Assembly (NCBI RefSeq): GCF_009796285.1
Contig: NZ_CP047020.1
Coordinates: 1,798,001-1,862,000, forward strand
Reading direction: 5' to 3'
DNA: 64,000 nt
Source of the DNA: Streptomyces broussonetiae
GTDB lineage: Bacteria; Actinomycetota; Actinomycetes; Streptomycetales; Streptomycetaceae
Both the position numbers and the translations under genes were made by a program. Shown here one piece after another: positions 42,348 through 51,217 of this stretch (positions are counted from its first letter, which is position 1; the number at the start of each line of letters is the position of its first letter). Under the pieces are notes generated by a model, which ran no database searches, had not been told where the DNA came from, and saw only the letters and a program-made list of their open reading frames with translations.

Positions 42348-42464
42348 CGCTCGACGGTGCGTCCGGCCGGCGATCGCTTCACGGCCGGTGGCCGCCGCCC
42401 CGGCCGGCCGCGGCCGTGATGGAATCGCGGTGAGGCCCAAGTCGCCCGCTGCCGAGGAGAGTTC

Positions 42465-43355
42465 ATGACACGCCCGTTCCGTTTCGCGGTCAATCTGCTC
42501 CGCCCCGCGCCCGCCGCCGAGTGGCGCGCCAAGTGCCGTCGTGCCGAGGAACTGGGGTACGACGTGATCCTCGTCCCGGATCACCTCGGCATGGTGGCAC
42601 CGTTCCCCGCGCTGGTCGCCGCGGCCGAGGCGACCGCGCGGCCCCGGCTCGGCACGCTCGTACTCAACGCGGGCTTCTGGAACCCGGCCCTGCTGGCCCG
42701 CGAGGTGGCGACGACGGACGCGCTCACCGGCGGGCGCCTGGAACTCGGCCTCGGCACCGGGTACGTCCCGGCGGAGCACGAGGCCGCGGGGCTGCCGTTC
42801 GGCTCGCCGCGCGAGCGGGTGGACCATCTCGCGCACACGGTCGAGGAGGTGAACCGGCTGCTGGGCTCCGGCGAGTTCCGGCCCCGGCCGGCCCAGCCCC
42901 GGATCCCGCTGCTGGTCGGCGCGAACGGCGACCGCATGCTGCGCCTGGCCGCCGCGCACGCCGACGTCGTCGCCTTCACCGGGGCGCGGCCGGGCGCCGA
43001 GCCCGGGTCGCTGCTTCCCCTCAGCGCCGCCGAACTGGACGAGCGCGTGGCCCGGTACCACGGCTTCGCGGCGGGCAGGGCACAACCGGCCGAGCTGAAC
43101 CTGCTGATCCAGCTCGTGGCCGTGACCGACGATCCCGGGGCCGCGCTCGAACGCCTGCTCAGGGACCGGCGGTCGCGGCTGACCGCAGACGACGCGTCCG
43201 CGCTGCCGACCGTCCTGGCCGGCCCTACGGAGGAGTTGGCCGCGCGGGTGCGGGGGCTGCGCGAGCGGTTCGGGTTCTCGTACCTGACCGTGCTGGAGGA
43301 GCACATGGAGGCGTTCGCGGCGGTGATGGAGCAGCTGCGCAAGGAGTCCGCATAG
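42465..43355 (+). CDS. LLM-class F420-dependent oxidoreductase
   Basis: A 296-residue luciferase-like TIM-barrel oxidoreductase. The N-terminal FRFAVNLLRPAPAAEWRAKCRRAEELGYD matches the TIGR03621 subgroup, and the DALTGGRLELGLGTGYVP region is the LLM signature. The cofactor is inferred as F420, because that subgroup is typical of actinobacteria; FMN is the alternative. RPRIPLLVGANGDRMLRLAA is a further family block. No partner enzymes are adjacent, and the substrate is unknown. Confidence 0.85.
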   Translation: MTRPFRFAVNLLRPAPAAEWRAKCRRAEELGYDVILVPDHLGMVAPFPALVAAAEATARPRLGTLVLNAGFWNPALLAREVATTDALTGGRLELGLGTGYVPAEHEAAGLPFGSPRERVDHLAHTVEEVNRLLGSGEFRPRPAQPRIPLLVGANGDRMLRLAAAHADVVAFTGARPGAEPGSLLPLSAAELDERVARYHGFAAGRAQPAELNLLIQLVAVTDDPGAALERLLRDRRSRLTADDASALPTVLAGPTEELAARVRGLRERFGFSYLTVLEEHMEAFAAVMEQLRKESA

Positions 43356-43400
43356 TGGAATTGGCCGGGGACGGCGCGCCATCCGTGCTCCGATGATCAC

Positions 43401-43835
43401 ATGACCGATCTACGGATCCGCCCTGCCCTGGCCGACGATCTCGACGCCGTGCTCGCGTTCTGGAAGACGGCCGCCGAGGGCACCAGCATCAGCGACGACC
43501 GGGACGGGGTGGAACGGCTGGTCGCCCGCGATCCCGGAGCCCTGATCCTCGCCGAGCGGGGAGGCGAGCTGGTGGGCACGGTGATCGCCGGCTTCGACGG
43601 CTGGCGCTGCCATCTGTACCGGCTCGCCGTACATCCGCGGCAGCGCCGGCAGGGCATCGGCTCGGCGCTGCTGACCGCCGCCGAGGAGCGCTTCGTACGG
43701 CTGGGCGGCCGGCGCGCGGATGCGATGGTGCTGGTCCGCAACGAGACCGCGCACCACGCCTGGGGTGCCGCCGGGTACGGCCCGCAGGAGCACTGGCGGC
43801 GCTGGGTGAAGCCACTCGCCGACCGCGCCGACTGA
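43401..43835 (+). CDS. GNAT-family N-acetyltransferase
   Basis: A 144-residue acetyltransferase. Motif A, the acetyl-CoA loop, is LAVHPRQRRQGIGSALLTAAEERF. The preceding strand GELVGTVIAGFDGWRCHLYRLAV is typical. It lies 45 bases after the LLM oxidoreductase in the same direction. The substrate cannot be inferred; the compact size suits small-molecule or ribosomal-protein targets. Confidence 0.9.
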   Translation: MTDLRIRPALADDLDAVLAFWKTAAEGTSISDDRDGVERLVARDPGALILAERGGELVGTVIAGFDGWRCHLYRLAVHPRQRRQGIGSALLTAAEERFVRLGGRRADAMVLVRNETAHHAWGAAGYGPQEHWRRWVKPLADRAD

Positions 43836-43891
43836 GCCCCCGGGAGCCCCTTTGCTCATCCTTTACCATTGAGGGAGTACCCGGCCCCCCA

Positions 43892-43993
43892 GTGAAAGGT
43901 TGTGAGCGTCCGCCCATGGGCGAGCCTCCCAGTACGCGACACCGCGCATTCCGTCCTGCCCTGTCCGATCATGGGACGGGGGTGACCCGATGA
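43892..43993 (+). CDS. possible leader peptide whose stop overlaps the CNNM start
   Basis: An open frame from GTG 43892 (or ATG 43916) encodes 33 (or 25) residues, including MGEPPSTRHRAFRPALSDHG, with six prolines, two pairs of them adjacent. Its TGA at 43991-43993 overlaps the ATG at 43990 of the CNNM gene as ATGA, the hallmark of translational coupling. The RNA can fold: GGGAG (43873-43877) pairs with CTCCC (43926-43930), and CGCCCATGGGCG (43911-43922) is a perfect palindrome over the inner start codon. No strong ribosome site precedes either start, so chance is possible. Confidence 0.35.
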   Translation: MKGCERPPMGEPPSTRHRAFRPALSDHGTGVTR

Positions 43994-45333
43994 CCGAAGT
44001 GCTGCTCCTTCTGCTGGCGATCCTGCTGTCGCTCGCCTGTGGCGCCTTCGTGGCGGCGGAGTTCTCGCTGACCACGGTGGAGCGCGGCGAGCTGGAGCGG
44101 GCCGCCGAGCGCGGCGAGCGCGGTGCGCCGGGCGCCCTGAGAGCCGTACGGACCCTGACCTTCCAGCTCTCCGGCGCCCAGCTCGGCATCACCGTGACCA
44201 ATCTGGTCGTCGGCATGCTCGCCGAGCCGTCGATCGCCAGGCTGCTCGCCGGTCCGTTCCGGGCGATGGGGCTCTCGGGCGGCACGGCGACCTCGGTCGC
44301 GCTGGTGCTCGGTACGGCCCTGTCGACGGTGTTCCTGATGGTCGTCGGCGAGCTGGTGCCCAAGAACTGGGCGATCTCCTCGCCCCTGGCGGTGGCCAAG
44401 CGGGTGGGCAGCGCCCAGCGCTGGTTCAGCGCTGCCTTCCGCCCCTTCATCACGCACCTGAACAACACGGCCAACCGTGTCGTGCGCCGGCTGGGCGTCG
44501 AGCCGGCCGAGGAACTGGCCTCCGCGCGCGGCCCGCAGGAGCTGGCGGCGCTGGCCCGGCACTCCGCCAAGCAGGGTGCGCTGGAGGCGGACACCGCCGA
44601 GCTGTTCGTGCGGACGCTGAACCTGGCCGACCTGACGGCGGAGAACGTGATGACCCCGCGCGTCCAGGTCGTCGCCCTGGACACCCACGCGACCTGCGAG
44701 GACGTGGCGAACGCGACCCGGGCCACCGGCCTGTCCCGGTTCCCGGTCCACCGGGGCGGCCTGGACTCGGTCGTCGGCGTCGCCCACATCAAGGACGTCC
44801 TGGCCGTACCGGCCGCGGATCGGCCCCGCCGCCCGGTCTCCCAGGTGATGCGCGAGCCGCTGCTCGTGCCCGGGTCCCTGACCGTCGACCGGCTGCTGGA
44901 CCGCCTCGGCGGCCGGCGCACCATGGCCGTCGTCATCGACGAGTACGGCGGCACGGCCGGCGTGGCCACGCTGGAGGACATCGTCGAGGAGGTCGTCGGC
45001 GAGGTGCGCGACGAGCACGACCCGCACGAGACGCCCGACCTCGCCCCCGCCGGCGCCGACGAGCACGGCCGGGCCGTGTACTCCGCCGACGGCGCCGCCC
45101 GCACCGACCAGCTCGCGCGCGTGGGACTGCGGGTGCCCGAGGGACCGTACGAGACGCTGGCCGGCCTGATCGCGGCCCGGCTGGGCCGGATACCGCGGAT
45201 CGGTGACACGGTCGAGGTGGCCGGCTGGCGGCTGGACGTGGTGGACGCCTCCGGCCGCCGGGCGGCCCGGGTGCTGCTGCACGCGCCGCTGGACGACGAA
45301 CAGGCCCGCCAGAGCCCGGAGGGGGCGCGATGA
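43990..45333 (+). CDS. CNNM/CorC-type membrane protein (DUF21-CBS-CorC_HlyC)
   Basis: A 447-residue 'hemolysin family' protein, here read as a cyclin M-like magnesium/cation transporter or its regulator. The DUF21 domain occupies about 1-190 with four hydrophobic segments, including TVFLMVVGELVPKNWAI. A CBS pair lies at about 215-330 (ENVMTPRVQVVALDTHATCEDV ... VIDEYGGTAGVATLEDIVEEVVGE), and a CorC_HlyC domain at 355-430. The next gene overlaps its stop by 4 bases and encodes a shorter relative. The gene is probably governed by the proline-rich leader. Confidence 0.9.
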   Translation: MTEVLLLLLAILLSLACGAFVAAEFSLTTVERGELERAAERGERGAPGALRAVRTLTFQLSGAQLGITVTNLVVGMLAEPSIARLLAGPFRAMGLSGGTATSVALVLGTALSTVFLMVVGELVPKNWAISSPLAVAKRVGSAQRWFSAAFRPFITHLNNTANRVVRRLGVEPAEELASARGPQELAALARHSAKQGALEADTAELFVRTLNLADLTAENVMTPRVQVVALDTHATCEDVANATRATGLSRFPVHRGGLDSVVGVAHIKDVLAVPAADRPRRPVSQVMREPLLVPGSLTVDRLLDRLGGRRTMAVVIDEYGGTAGVATLEDIVEEVVGEVRDEHDPHETPDLAPAGADEHGRAVYSADGAARTDQLARVGLRVPEGPYETLAGLIAARLGRIPRIGDTVEVAGWRLDVVDASGRRAARVLLHAPLDDEQARQSPEGAR

Positions 45334-46349
45334 CCGCGGTACAGCTGCTGATCGGGCTGACGACGCTCGTCGTCAACGCCTTCTTCGTCGGCGCCGAGTT
45401 CGCGCTGATCTCCGTACGCCGCTCACAGGTCGAGCCGCTCGCCCAGGAGGGCGACCGGCGCGCGAAGGCCGTGCTGTGGGGCCTGGAACACGTCTCGGCA
45501 CTGCTGGCCGCCGCCCAGCTGGGCATCACGCTGTGCACCCTGGTCCTGGGCGTGGTCGCCGAGCCGGCGATCGCACATCTGCTGGAGCCGGTGTTCCACG
45601 CGGTCGGGGTCCCGGTGAGTGCGGGCCACGTCGTGTCCTTCGTGATCGCGCTGACGCTGGCGACGTATCTGCACATGCTGCTGGGCGAGATGGTCCCCAA
45701 GAACATCGCCCTCGCCGAACCGGTGCGCAGCGCGCTGCTGCTCGGCCCGCCCCTGGTCGCCCTGTCCCGGGCGCTGCGCCCGGTGATCTTCACGGTCAAC
45801 GCGTTCGCGAACGGGCTGCTGAAGCTGCTCAGGGTGGAGGCGAAGGACGAGGTCGCGGCCACCTTCACGGACGCCCAGCTGGCCGAGATCGTCAAGGACG
45901 CCGGCGAGGCCGGCCTGATCGACGACCGCGCGCTGGAGCGGCTGCACGATGCCCTGGAGCTGGGCAGGCGGCCGGTGCGCGATGTCGTGGTACCGCTGGA
46001 GCGGGTCGTGTACGCGCGCGTGGGGGTCACTCCGGAGCAGTTGGAACGGCTGTCGGCCGAGTCCGGCTTCTCCCGGTTCCCGGTGGTCGACGTGGGCCGC
46101 CGGATCGTGGGCTACCTGCACGTCAAGGACGCGCTGGACGCATCGCCCCGGGACGTGCCGTTCCGGCTGCGGGACATGCGGTCCATCGCGCGCGTACGGG
46201 AGGGAACCCCGCTGGACGACGTCCTCACCGCGATGCGTGGCAGCCGTACCCACCTCGCGGCCGTGCTCGGCGACGACGGCCGGATGGCCGGCCTCGTGAC
46301 CATGGAGGACGTCCTCAGAGAGCTGTTCGGGCAGGCCGCCCCCGGGTGA
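45330..46349 (+). CDS. second CNNM/CorC-type membrane protein
   Basis: A 339-residue relative of its neighbour. The DUF21 region spans about 1-190 (TTLVVNAFFVGAEFALISVRR; YLHMLLGEMVPKNIALAEP) and the CBS pair about 210-330 (FSRFPVVDVGRRIVGYLHVKDAL; GLVTMEDVLRELFG). It lacks the C-terminal CorC_HlyC domain, which its neighbour has. The 4-base overlap (ATGA) indicates one mRNA and perhaps a hetero-oligomer. The tandem pair is common in actinobacteria. Confidence 0.9.
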   Translation: MTAVQLLIGLTTLVVNAFFVGAEFALISVRRSQVEPLAQEGDRRAKAVLWGLEHVSALLAAAQLGITLCTLVLGVVAEPAIAHLLEPVFHAVGVPVSAGHVVSFVIALTLATYLHMLLGEMVPKNIALAEPVRSALLLGPPLVALSRALRPVIFTVNAFANGLLKLLRVEAKDEVAATFTDAQLAEIVKDAGEAGLIDDRALERLHDALELGRRPVRDVVVPLERVVYARVGVTPEQLERLSAESGFSRFPVVDVGRRIVGYLHVKDALDASPRDVPFRLRDMRSIARVREGTPLDDVLTAMRGSRTHLAAVLGDDGRMAGLVTMEDVLRELFGQAAPG

Positions 46350-46412
46350 TGCACGGAGGCTTCCGGGGCGACCGACCGGCGGGTATGGAGCCGGGATACC
46401 ATCGCTGACGCC

Positions 46413-47201
46413 ATGCAGACGAATCCCGTATCTCCCCCGTACAGCAGCCTGGTCGCGGTCGGCGACTCCTTCACCGAGGGCATGTCGGACCTGCTGCCCG
46501 ACGGTTCCTACCGGGGCTGGGCCGACGTGCTCGCCTCGCGGATGGCCGCCCGCACACCGGGTTTCCGGTACGCCAACCTCGCCGTGCGCGGGAAGCTGAT
46601 CGGGCAGATCGTGGACGAGCAGGTGGACGTGGCGGCAGCCATGAACGCCGACGTGATCACACTGGTCGGCGGCCTCAACGACACCCTGCGGCCCAAGTGC
46701 GACATGGGCCGGGTGAAGGGGCTGCTGACCGAGGCCGTGGAGCGGCTCGCGCCATCCTGCAAGCAGCTGGTGCTGATGCGCAGCCCCGGCCGCCAGGGTC
46801 CGGTGCTGGAGCGGTTCCGGCCGCGCATGGAGGAGCTGTTCTCCTGCGTGGACGAGCTGGCCGCGCGCCACGGCGCGGTCGTCGCCGACCTCTACGGCGC
46901 CCCGTCGCTGGCCGATCCCCGGCTGTGGGACGTGGACCGACTGCATCTGACGGCGCAGGGGCACCGCCGGGTCGCCGAGGCGGTGTGGCAGGCGCTCGGG
47001 TACGAGCCGGAGGACACCGAGTGGCGGGTGCCGATGCCGGCCACGCCCCCGCCGGGCTGGGTGACGCGCCGGGTCGCGGACGCACGCTTCGCCCGCCGGC
47101 ACCTGCTGCCCTGGATCGGCCGCCGGCTGACGGGCCGCTCCTCGGGGGACGGCCGCCCGGCCAAGCGCCCGGAGCTGCTGCCGTACGAGGGCCGGGCATA
47201 G
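46413..47201 (+). CDS. SGNH/GDSL-family hydrolase
   Basis: A 262-residue esterase-type hydrolase. Block I with the nucleophile is VAVGDSFTEGMSD (GDSFT), block III GGLNDTLR (Asn), and block V WDVDRLHLTAQGHRR (Asp-x-x-His). All SGNH residues are present. No signal peptide is seen, so it is cytosolic. The C-terminal 60 residues are basic and proline-rich. The preferred substrate (ester, acyl or carbohydrate-linked) is unknown. A TACCAT hexamer lies 10 bases upstream of the ATG. Confidence 0.9.
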   Translation: MQTNPVSPPYSSLVAVGDSFTEGMSDLLPDGSYRGWADVLASRMAARTPGFRYANLAVRGKLIGQIVDEQVDVAAAMNADVITLVGGLNDTLRPKCDMGRVKGLLTEAVERLAPSCKQLVLMRSPGRQGPVLERFRPRMEELFSCVDELAARHGAVVADLYGAPSLADPRLWDVDRLHLTAQGHRRVAEAVWQALGYEPEDTEWRVPMPATPPPGWVTRRVADARFARRHLLPWIGRRLTGRSSGDGRPAKRPELLPYEGRA

Positions 47202-47222
47202 CCTCGCTGCCATGACCACACG

Positions 47223-47552
47223 GTGATCAACATCCGGGGCCGGATCCACGAGTTCGGACCCCGGCTGGAGCACGCGCCCGAGGACGTGGTCCACGTCGGC
47301 CGCCGCTGGACGATGGGCGGCGGGGATCTGCCTCGGCACCCGCTGTACAACCCGTTCGCGTACGACACCCCGAAGAAGAACCGGGACGACACCCGGGCCG
47401 AGGTCATGGCGATGTACCGGCCCCGGCTGCTGGAGCGGCCGGAGCTGCTGGAGCTGGTGGCAGAGCTGCGCGGAAAGACACTGGCCTGCTGGTGCGCACC
47501 GCGGCCGTGCCACGCGGAGGTACTGGCGGAACTGGCCGACGGCGACCAGTGA
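47223..47552 (+). CDS. DUF4326 protein
   Basis: A 109-residue protein beginning with GTG 47223. The C-terminal LACWCAPRPCHAEVLAEL motif, with three cysteines, defines DUF4326, often phage- or plasmid-borne. RIHEFGPRLEHAPEDVVHVGRR and DDTRAEVMAMYR are typical flanks. The cysteine cluster suggests metal binding. The function is unknown; co-occurrence with the preceding hydrolase looks accidental. Confidence 0.8.
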   Translation: MINIRGRIHEFGPRLEHAPEDVVHVGRRWTMGGGDLPRHPLYNPFAYDTPKKNRDDTRAEVMAMYRPRLLERPELLELVAELRGKTLACWCAPRPCHAEVLAELADGDQ

Positions 47553-47653
47553 CGCGGGTCTCGTAGCTTCCACCATCGAAGGCGCGGCACCGGCCTGCAC
47601 AAATCACCTTAAAGTCCCTCCACGCGTTAATGCGGGATGCCCGAACGGGCAGC

Positions 47654-47666
47654 GGAAGCGCTTTCC
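47654..47666. promoter_or_regulatory. LacI/GalR-type operator-like palindrome
   Basis: GGAAGCGCTTTCC is nearly symmetric and resembles the sugar-responsive LacI-family operators of Streptomyces (GGAA-N-CGCT-TTCC class). No LacI-family gene is in the window. It is 126 bases before the -35 box of the LAL promoter. Confidence 0.35.
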
Positions 47667-47791
47667 CGTGACCGATGTCACGATTGGTCATGCCCAGATC
47701 CTTTCCTTAACCACCCAGTAAATTACAGGACGGTAAAAGGACGTCCAGTCGGGCGATCCGGAGCGTAGGAAAGAGGTCCCACAGAGGGCGG

Positions 47792-47820
47792 TTGACAACG
47801 TTGGCCTAGACAGTTAGCCT
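47792..47820 (+). promoter_or_regulatory. strong housekeeping promoter of the LAL regulator leader
   Basis: TTGACA at 47792-47797, a 17-base spacer and TAGCCT at 47815-47820 match the HrdB consensus (TTGAC, 17, TAGNNT). The start site would be near 47827, giving a leader of about 520 bases before 48349. This is the best canonical promoter in the window. Confidence 0.6.
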
Positions 47821-48348
47821 TTCAATGTGCTATTGGGAATTCCGTCTTTATGGCACTCGACCAGCAAAGCCATAGACCCCCCGAATAAAGCCAGCCAGAA
47901 TTTGACTGAAATCACTCGGGGTATTGATTTCAGGACCGCCTCACGGTTGTACCACCGGGTAACACGGCCCACCAATGCGACGCATCGGAATCTGCCCGCG
48001 GTACGCGACACACAGAGGACCAGGGGATGCAACACCTCTCTCGGGGTGCAGGCAGGAACGCAGGCGGACGGACGAAGGGCGTGCGCGACTCCGGCGCCAG
48101 GACGCCGTCACGTATCTGTCCCAGGGGCGCGCCCGGTCCGAGCCGCAAGGCTTGAAGGTCCTGGTCCGCGCCCGTTTTTCTTCCTGTCACCGATTGTTCA
48201 CCAAGGAACTGAACGGCTCGTCGCGCCGTCTTCACGGCAGGGGCGTCGCGCTCGGGAGCTCTCGCTCGCGGCGCCGCACACCGCTGCCCCGTACCGCGGG
48301 AAACGGGGCACGGCTCACGCGTAAAAATGAATCCAGGGGGGACCCACG

Positions 48349-51132
48349 ATGCAACTCTTCGGTCGTTCGCGAGAACTACAGGCCCTGGGTGAGGCATACG
48401 TCGACAGCACGGGGGGACATGGCCGGCTCGTGATCATCACGGGCGGCCCCGGGTCCGGCAAGACCCAGCTCATGCATGAATTCCTCACCACACTGAACAC
48501 CACCGATGCGCGCATACTGACCGGTACGACATGGTCCGGTGAACGGGACCAGCCGATGAGCCTCATGGGGCAATTACTTCGCAACGCCGAGGCGGAGTGC
48601 GCAGCATCACACCACACCCCGTCCGCGGTGAACTCTCAGCAGAAATTCCGGCGCCCCAAGGCTCCGTGGCATCTGCCCGGCCACGCGCCCGGCGGCGACG
48701 AGACGGCCGAGGGCCTGCTGCGCCTCGCCGGCCACGACCGTCCTTTGGTCATCGCCGTGGACGACGCCCACGCCATGGACCGCGCCTCGTTGCATACGAT
48801 CGTCCGCCTGCTGCGCCGCAGCCGCTCCCGGCCCGTGCTTGTGGTGTGCGCGACATCCGGACACTTCGGCGAGACACGCTCGCCCGCCCACACCGAACTC
48901 CTGCGCCAGCCGCACCGCCGGGTACGCCTGGCCCCGCTGTCGGATGCCAGCGTCGGCGAACTGCTCGCCGCACAGGCCGGCCGGGCCCTGCCCGGCGACG
49001 TCCGCAGCGCCTACCACCGGGCCACCGCGGGCAGCCCCCTGCTGGTGCACGCCCTCCTCGACGACAGCACGCGCCTCGGCCCCGACATCGGCCACCCCGT
49101 CGCCGGCGCCGCCTACCGGCAGGCCGTGCTGTCGCTGCTGCACCGCGGTGAGGCGGGCCATGTCCGCGTGGCCCGGGCGCTGGCCGCGCTCGGCTCGCTC
49201 GCGGGCTGCGTCCCGGTCGGCGAGCTGACCGGCACCACGCCGGCCGGCACCCAGGAAGCCGTGGACGCCCTCAACTCCTCGGGCCTGCTGGACGGTCACG
49301 TCTTCCGGCACCCGACCGCCGCCGCGGCCGTCCTGGAGGACATGGACGGTGCCGAACGCACCGGGCTGCACGGCCGGATCGCCCACACGCTGTACCGATC
49401 CGGGGCGCCCGCCCTGGAGGTGGCTCGTCATCTGCACGCTGCGGACCTCGTCCCGGAGGGCTGGGGCGCAGGCATCCTGCGCGCCGCCGCGGAACAGGCC
49501 CTGGCCGTGGACGACCTCGACCGCTGCACCGCCTATCTCGGCCTGGTGCTGCGCGACTGCACCGACGAGCGGGAACGTCACGCCCTGTCCGTGGCGCTCG
49601 CGCGCGCGGAGTGGCGGACCAACCCGGCGGCCGCCGGCCCGCATCTGCAGCCGCTGCGCGCACCCGCGCTGGACGGCGACCTGAGCATGCGGGACACCGC
49701 CACCGTCCTACGCCACATGCTGTGGCAGGGCGACACCGAACTGGCCGCCCAGGCCGTGGCGAGCCTCGTCCATCCGCACTCGCCGGCCGAGGCCCAGATC
49801 GTCGCCGAGGTGGAGTTCGTACGGCAGTGGTTCTACGGCGTGGCACTGCCCGGCAAGGGCGCGCCGGCCAGCGCCGCCGACCCGCGCCGCCGACCCGCGC
49901 ACGCCGACACCGGACTGGCCGCCCGGGTGGCGGCGCTCGTCGGCGGCGAGGCCACCGACGAGTCGGCGGCGGCCGTCGCCCAGGCCCTGCAGGGGCACCA
50001 ACTGGACCATCTCAACCTGGAGTTGGTCGCGATGTCGCTGCTGGCCATCGCCCACGCGGACCGGCCCGCGCTCGCCGCCGAGGCCTGTGACGCGCTGCTG
50101 GAGTGCGCCGTGGACCGACGGGCGACGACCTGGCAGGCCCTGCTCGGCAGCATCCGGGCGGAGATCGCCCTGCTCCAGGGGGACGTGACCACCGCGGCAC
50201 AGGGTGCGCTCGCCGCTCTCGGGACACTGCGCGCCCAGAGCTGGGGGGTGCTCATCGGCCTCCCGCTGTCGACGGCGATCGCCGCGCACACTGCGATGGG
50301 CTCCTACGCCGAGGCCGAGGAACTGCTCGGCCTGGACGTGCCCGAGCCGATGTTCCGCACCGTGTTCGGCATCCAGTATCTGCGAGCCCGTGGCCACCAC
50401 TACCTCGCGACCGACCGGCCCTTCGCGGCGCTCAACGACTTCGAGACCTGCGGACGGCTGCTGCGGGAGGGCAACCCCAGCCTGCAGAAAGGAATCCCCT
50501 GGCGATCCGACCTGGCCCTGGCCAACCTGCGGATCGGCAAGGCCCGTTCGGCCCGGGAGTGGGCCGAGGAGCAGCTGCGGCTGCCCGGCGGGCACAGTTC
50601 CCGGGCGCGGGCCATGGCGCTGTGTCTGCTGGCCGCGACCTCCAAGCCGCATCGCCGGGCCTCGCTCCTGCGCGAGGCGATCGACCTGCTCAAGACGTGC
50701 GGTGACCGGTACGCGCTGGCCCAGGCGTACGCCGATCTGTCGGCGGCGCACTACGAACTCGGCGAGTACGACCGGGCCCGGCTGGTGGCACGGCGCGCGG
50801 CGGCGGAGGCCGAGGCCTGCCGTATCGAGTCGCCGGTCGACGCACACCTGCTGCAGGATCCGGTACGGCCCGAGAAGACCGAGCCCAAGGACGGCCCCGC
50901 GATCCTGAGCGATGCGGAGTGCCGGGTCGCCGGCCTGGCCGCGCTCGGCTACACCAACCGCGAGATAAGCGGCCGCCTCCACGTCACCATCAGCACGGTG
51001 GAGCAGCACCTCACCCGGGTCTACCGCAAGCTGCAGGTGGCCAGCCGCTCGGAGCTGCCGTCGAAGATGCTGGAGCACCGCATTCCCAAGCTGTCGGACC
51101 GCTGGGCCAGTACCCACTCGTCCGCGGGCTGA
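48349..51132 (+). CDS. LAL-family LuxR regulator (large ATP-binding)
   Basis: A 927-residue pathway activator of the MalT-like STAND class. A P-loop NTPase begins the protein: Walker A is GGPGSGKT (32-39), Walker B VIAVDDAHAMD (about 134-143). A long helical, TPR-like section fills 330-840. The C-terminal LuxR helix-turn-helix is at about 865-915 (ILSDAECRVAGLAALGYTNREI, STVEQHLTRVYRKLQV). Such genes commonly flank and switch on type I PKS clusters, as here. The ATG has GGGGGGA upstream. It converges on the PKS, separated by a strong terminator. Confidence 0.92.
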   Translation: MQLFGRSRELQALGEAYVDSTGGHGRLVIITGGPGSGKTQLMHEFLTTLNTTDARILTGTTWSGERDQPMSLMGQLLRNAEAECAASHHTPSAVNSQQKFRRPKAPWHLPGHAPGGDETAEGLLRLAGHDRPLVIAVDDAHAMDRASLHTIVRLLRRSRSRPVLVVCATSGHFGETRSPAHTELLRQPHRRVRLAPLSDASVGELLAAQAGRALPGDVRSAYHRATAGSPLLVHALLDDSTRLGPDIGHPVAGAAYRQAVLSLLHRGEAGHVRVARALAALGSLAGCVPVGELTGTTPAGTQEAVDALNSSGLLDGHVFRHPTAAAAVLEDMDGAERTGLHGRIAHTLYRSGAPALEVARHLHAADLVPEGWGAGILRAAAEQALAVDDLDRCTAYLGLVLRDCTDERERHALSVALARAEWRTNPAAAGPHLQPLRAPALDGDLSMRDTATVLRHMLWQGDTELAAQAVASLVHPHSPAEAQIVAEVEFVRQWFYGVALPGKGAPASAADPRRRPAHADTGLAARVAALVGGEATDESAAAVAQALQGHQLDHLNLELVAMSLLAIAHADRPALAAEACDALLECAVDRRATTWQALLGSIRAEIALLQGDVTTAAQGALAALGTLRAQSWGVLIGLPLSTAIAAHTAMGSYAEAEELLGLDVPEPMFRTVFGIQYLRARGHHYLATDRPFAALNDFETCGRLLREGNPSLQKGIPWRSDLALANLRIGKARSAREWAEEQLRLPGGHSSRARAMALCLLAATSKPHRRASLLREAIDLLKTCGDRYALAQAYADLSAAHYELGEYDRARLVARRAAAEAEACRIESPVDAHLLQDPVRPEKTEPKDGPAILSDAECRVAGLAALGYTNREISGRLHVTISTVEQHLTRVYRKLQVASRSELPSKMLEHRIPKLSDRWASTHSSAG

Positions 51133-51217
51133 GCACGAACACACCGGACACCCCCGGGGCCGCGCCACGAACACCGCCGGCGGGGCCCCGCTGTGTCTGC
51201 CACAAGGCACCGGATGC

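Larger units (their letters stand above)
47553..48348. other. 800-base non-coding boundary region with relatively low GC
   Basis: No supported gene. The stretch 47600-47950 has visibly lower GC than the rest (for example AACCACCCAGTAAATTACAG), a frequent sign of a junction with imported DNA. It carries a LacI-type palindrome GGAAGCGCTTTCC at 47654-47666, a strong housekeeping promoter at 47792-47820 and a roughly 520-base leader before the LAL regulator. Short ORFs on either strand have poor codon bias and were not accepted. Confidence 0.5.

Noticed and set aside
42348..42464. GC-rich palindromic stretch after the ABC permease as terminator
   Set aside because: Arms CACGGCC/GGCCGTG are only 7 bases with a long, itself GC-rich loop; not distinguishable from background composition.
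43836..43990. Known magnesium (M-box) or manganese (yybP-ykoY) riboswitch before the CNNM gene
   Set aside because: The conserved blocks of neither class could be recognised, although a local fold and a leader ORF are present.
47814..48035. 73-codon minus-strand ORF in the low-GC boundary
   Set aside because: Third positions lack the genus bias, no ribosome site is present, and it overlaps the predicted promoter and leader of the LAL gene.
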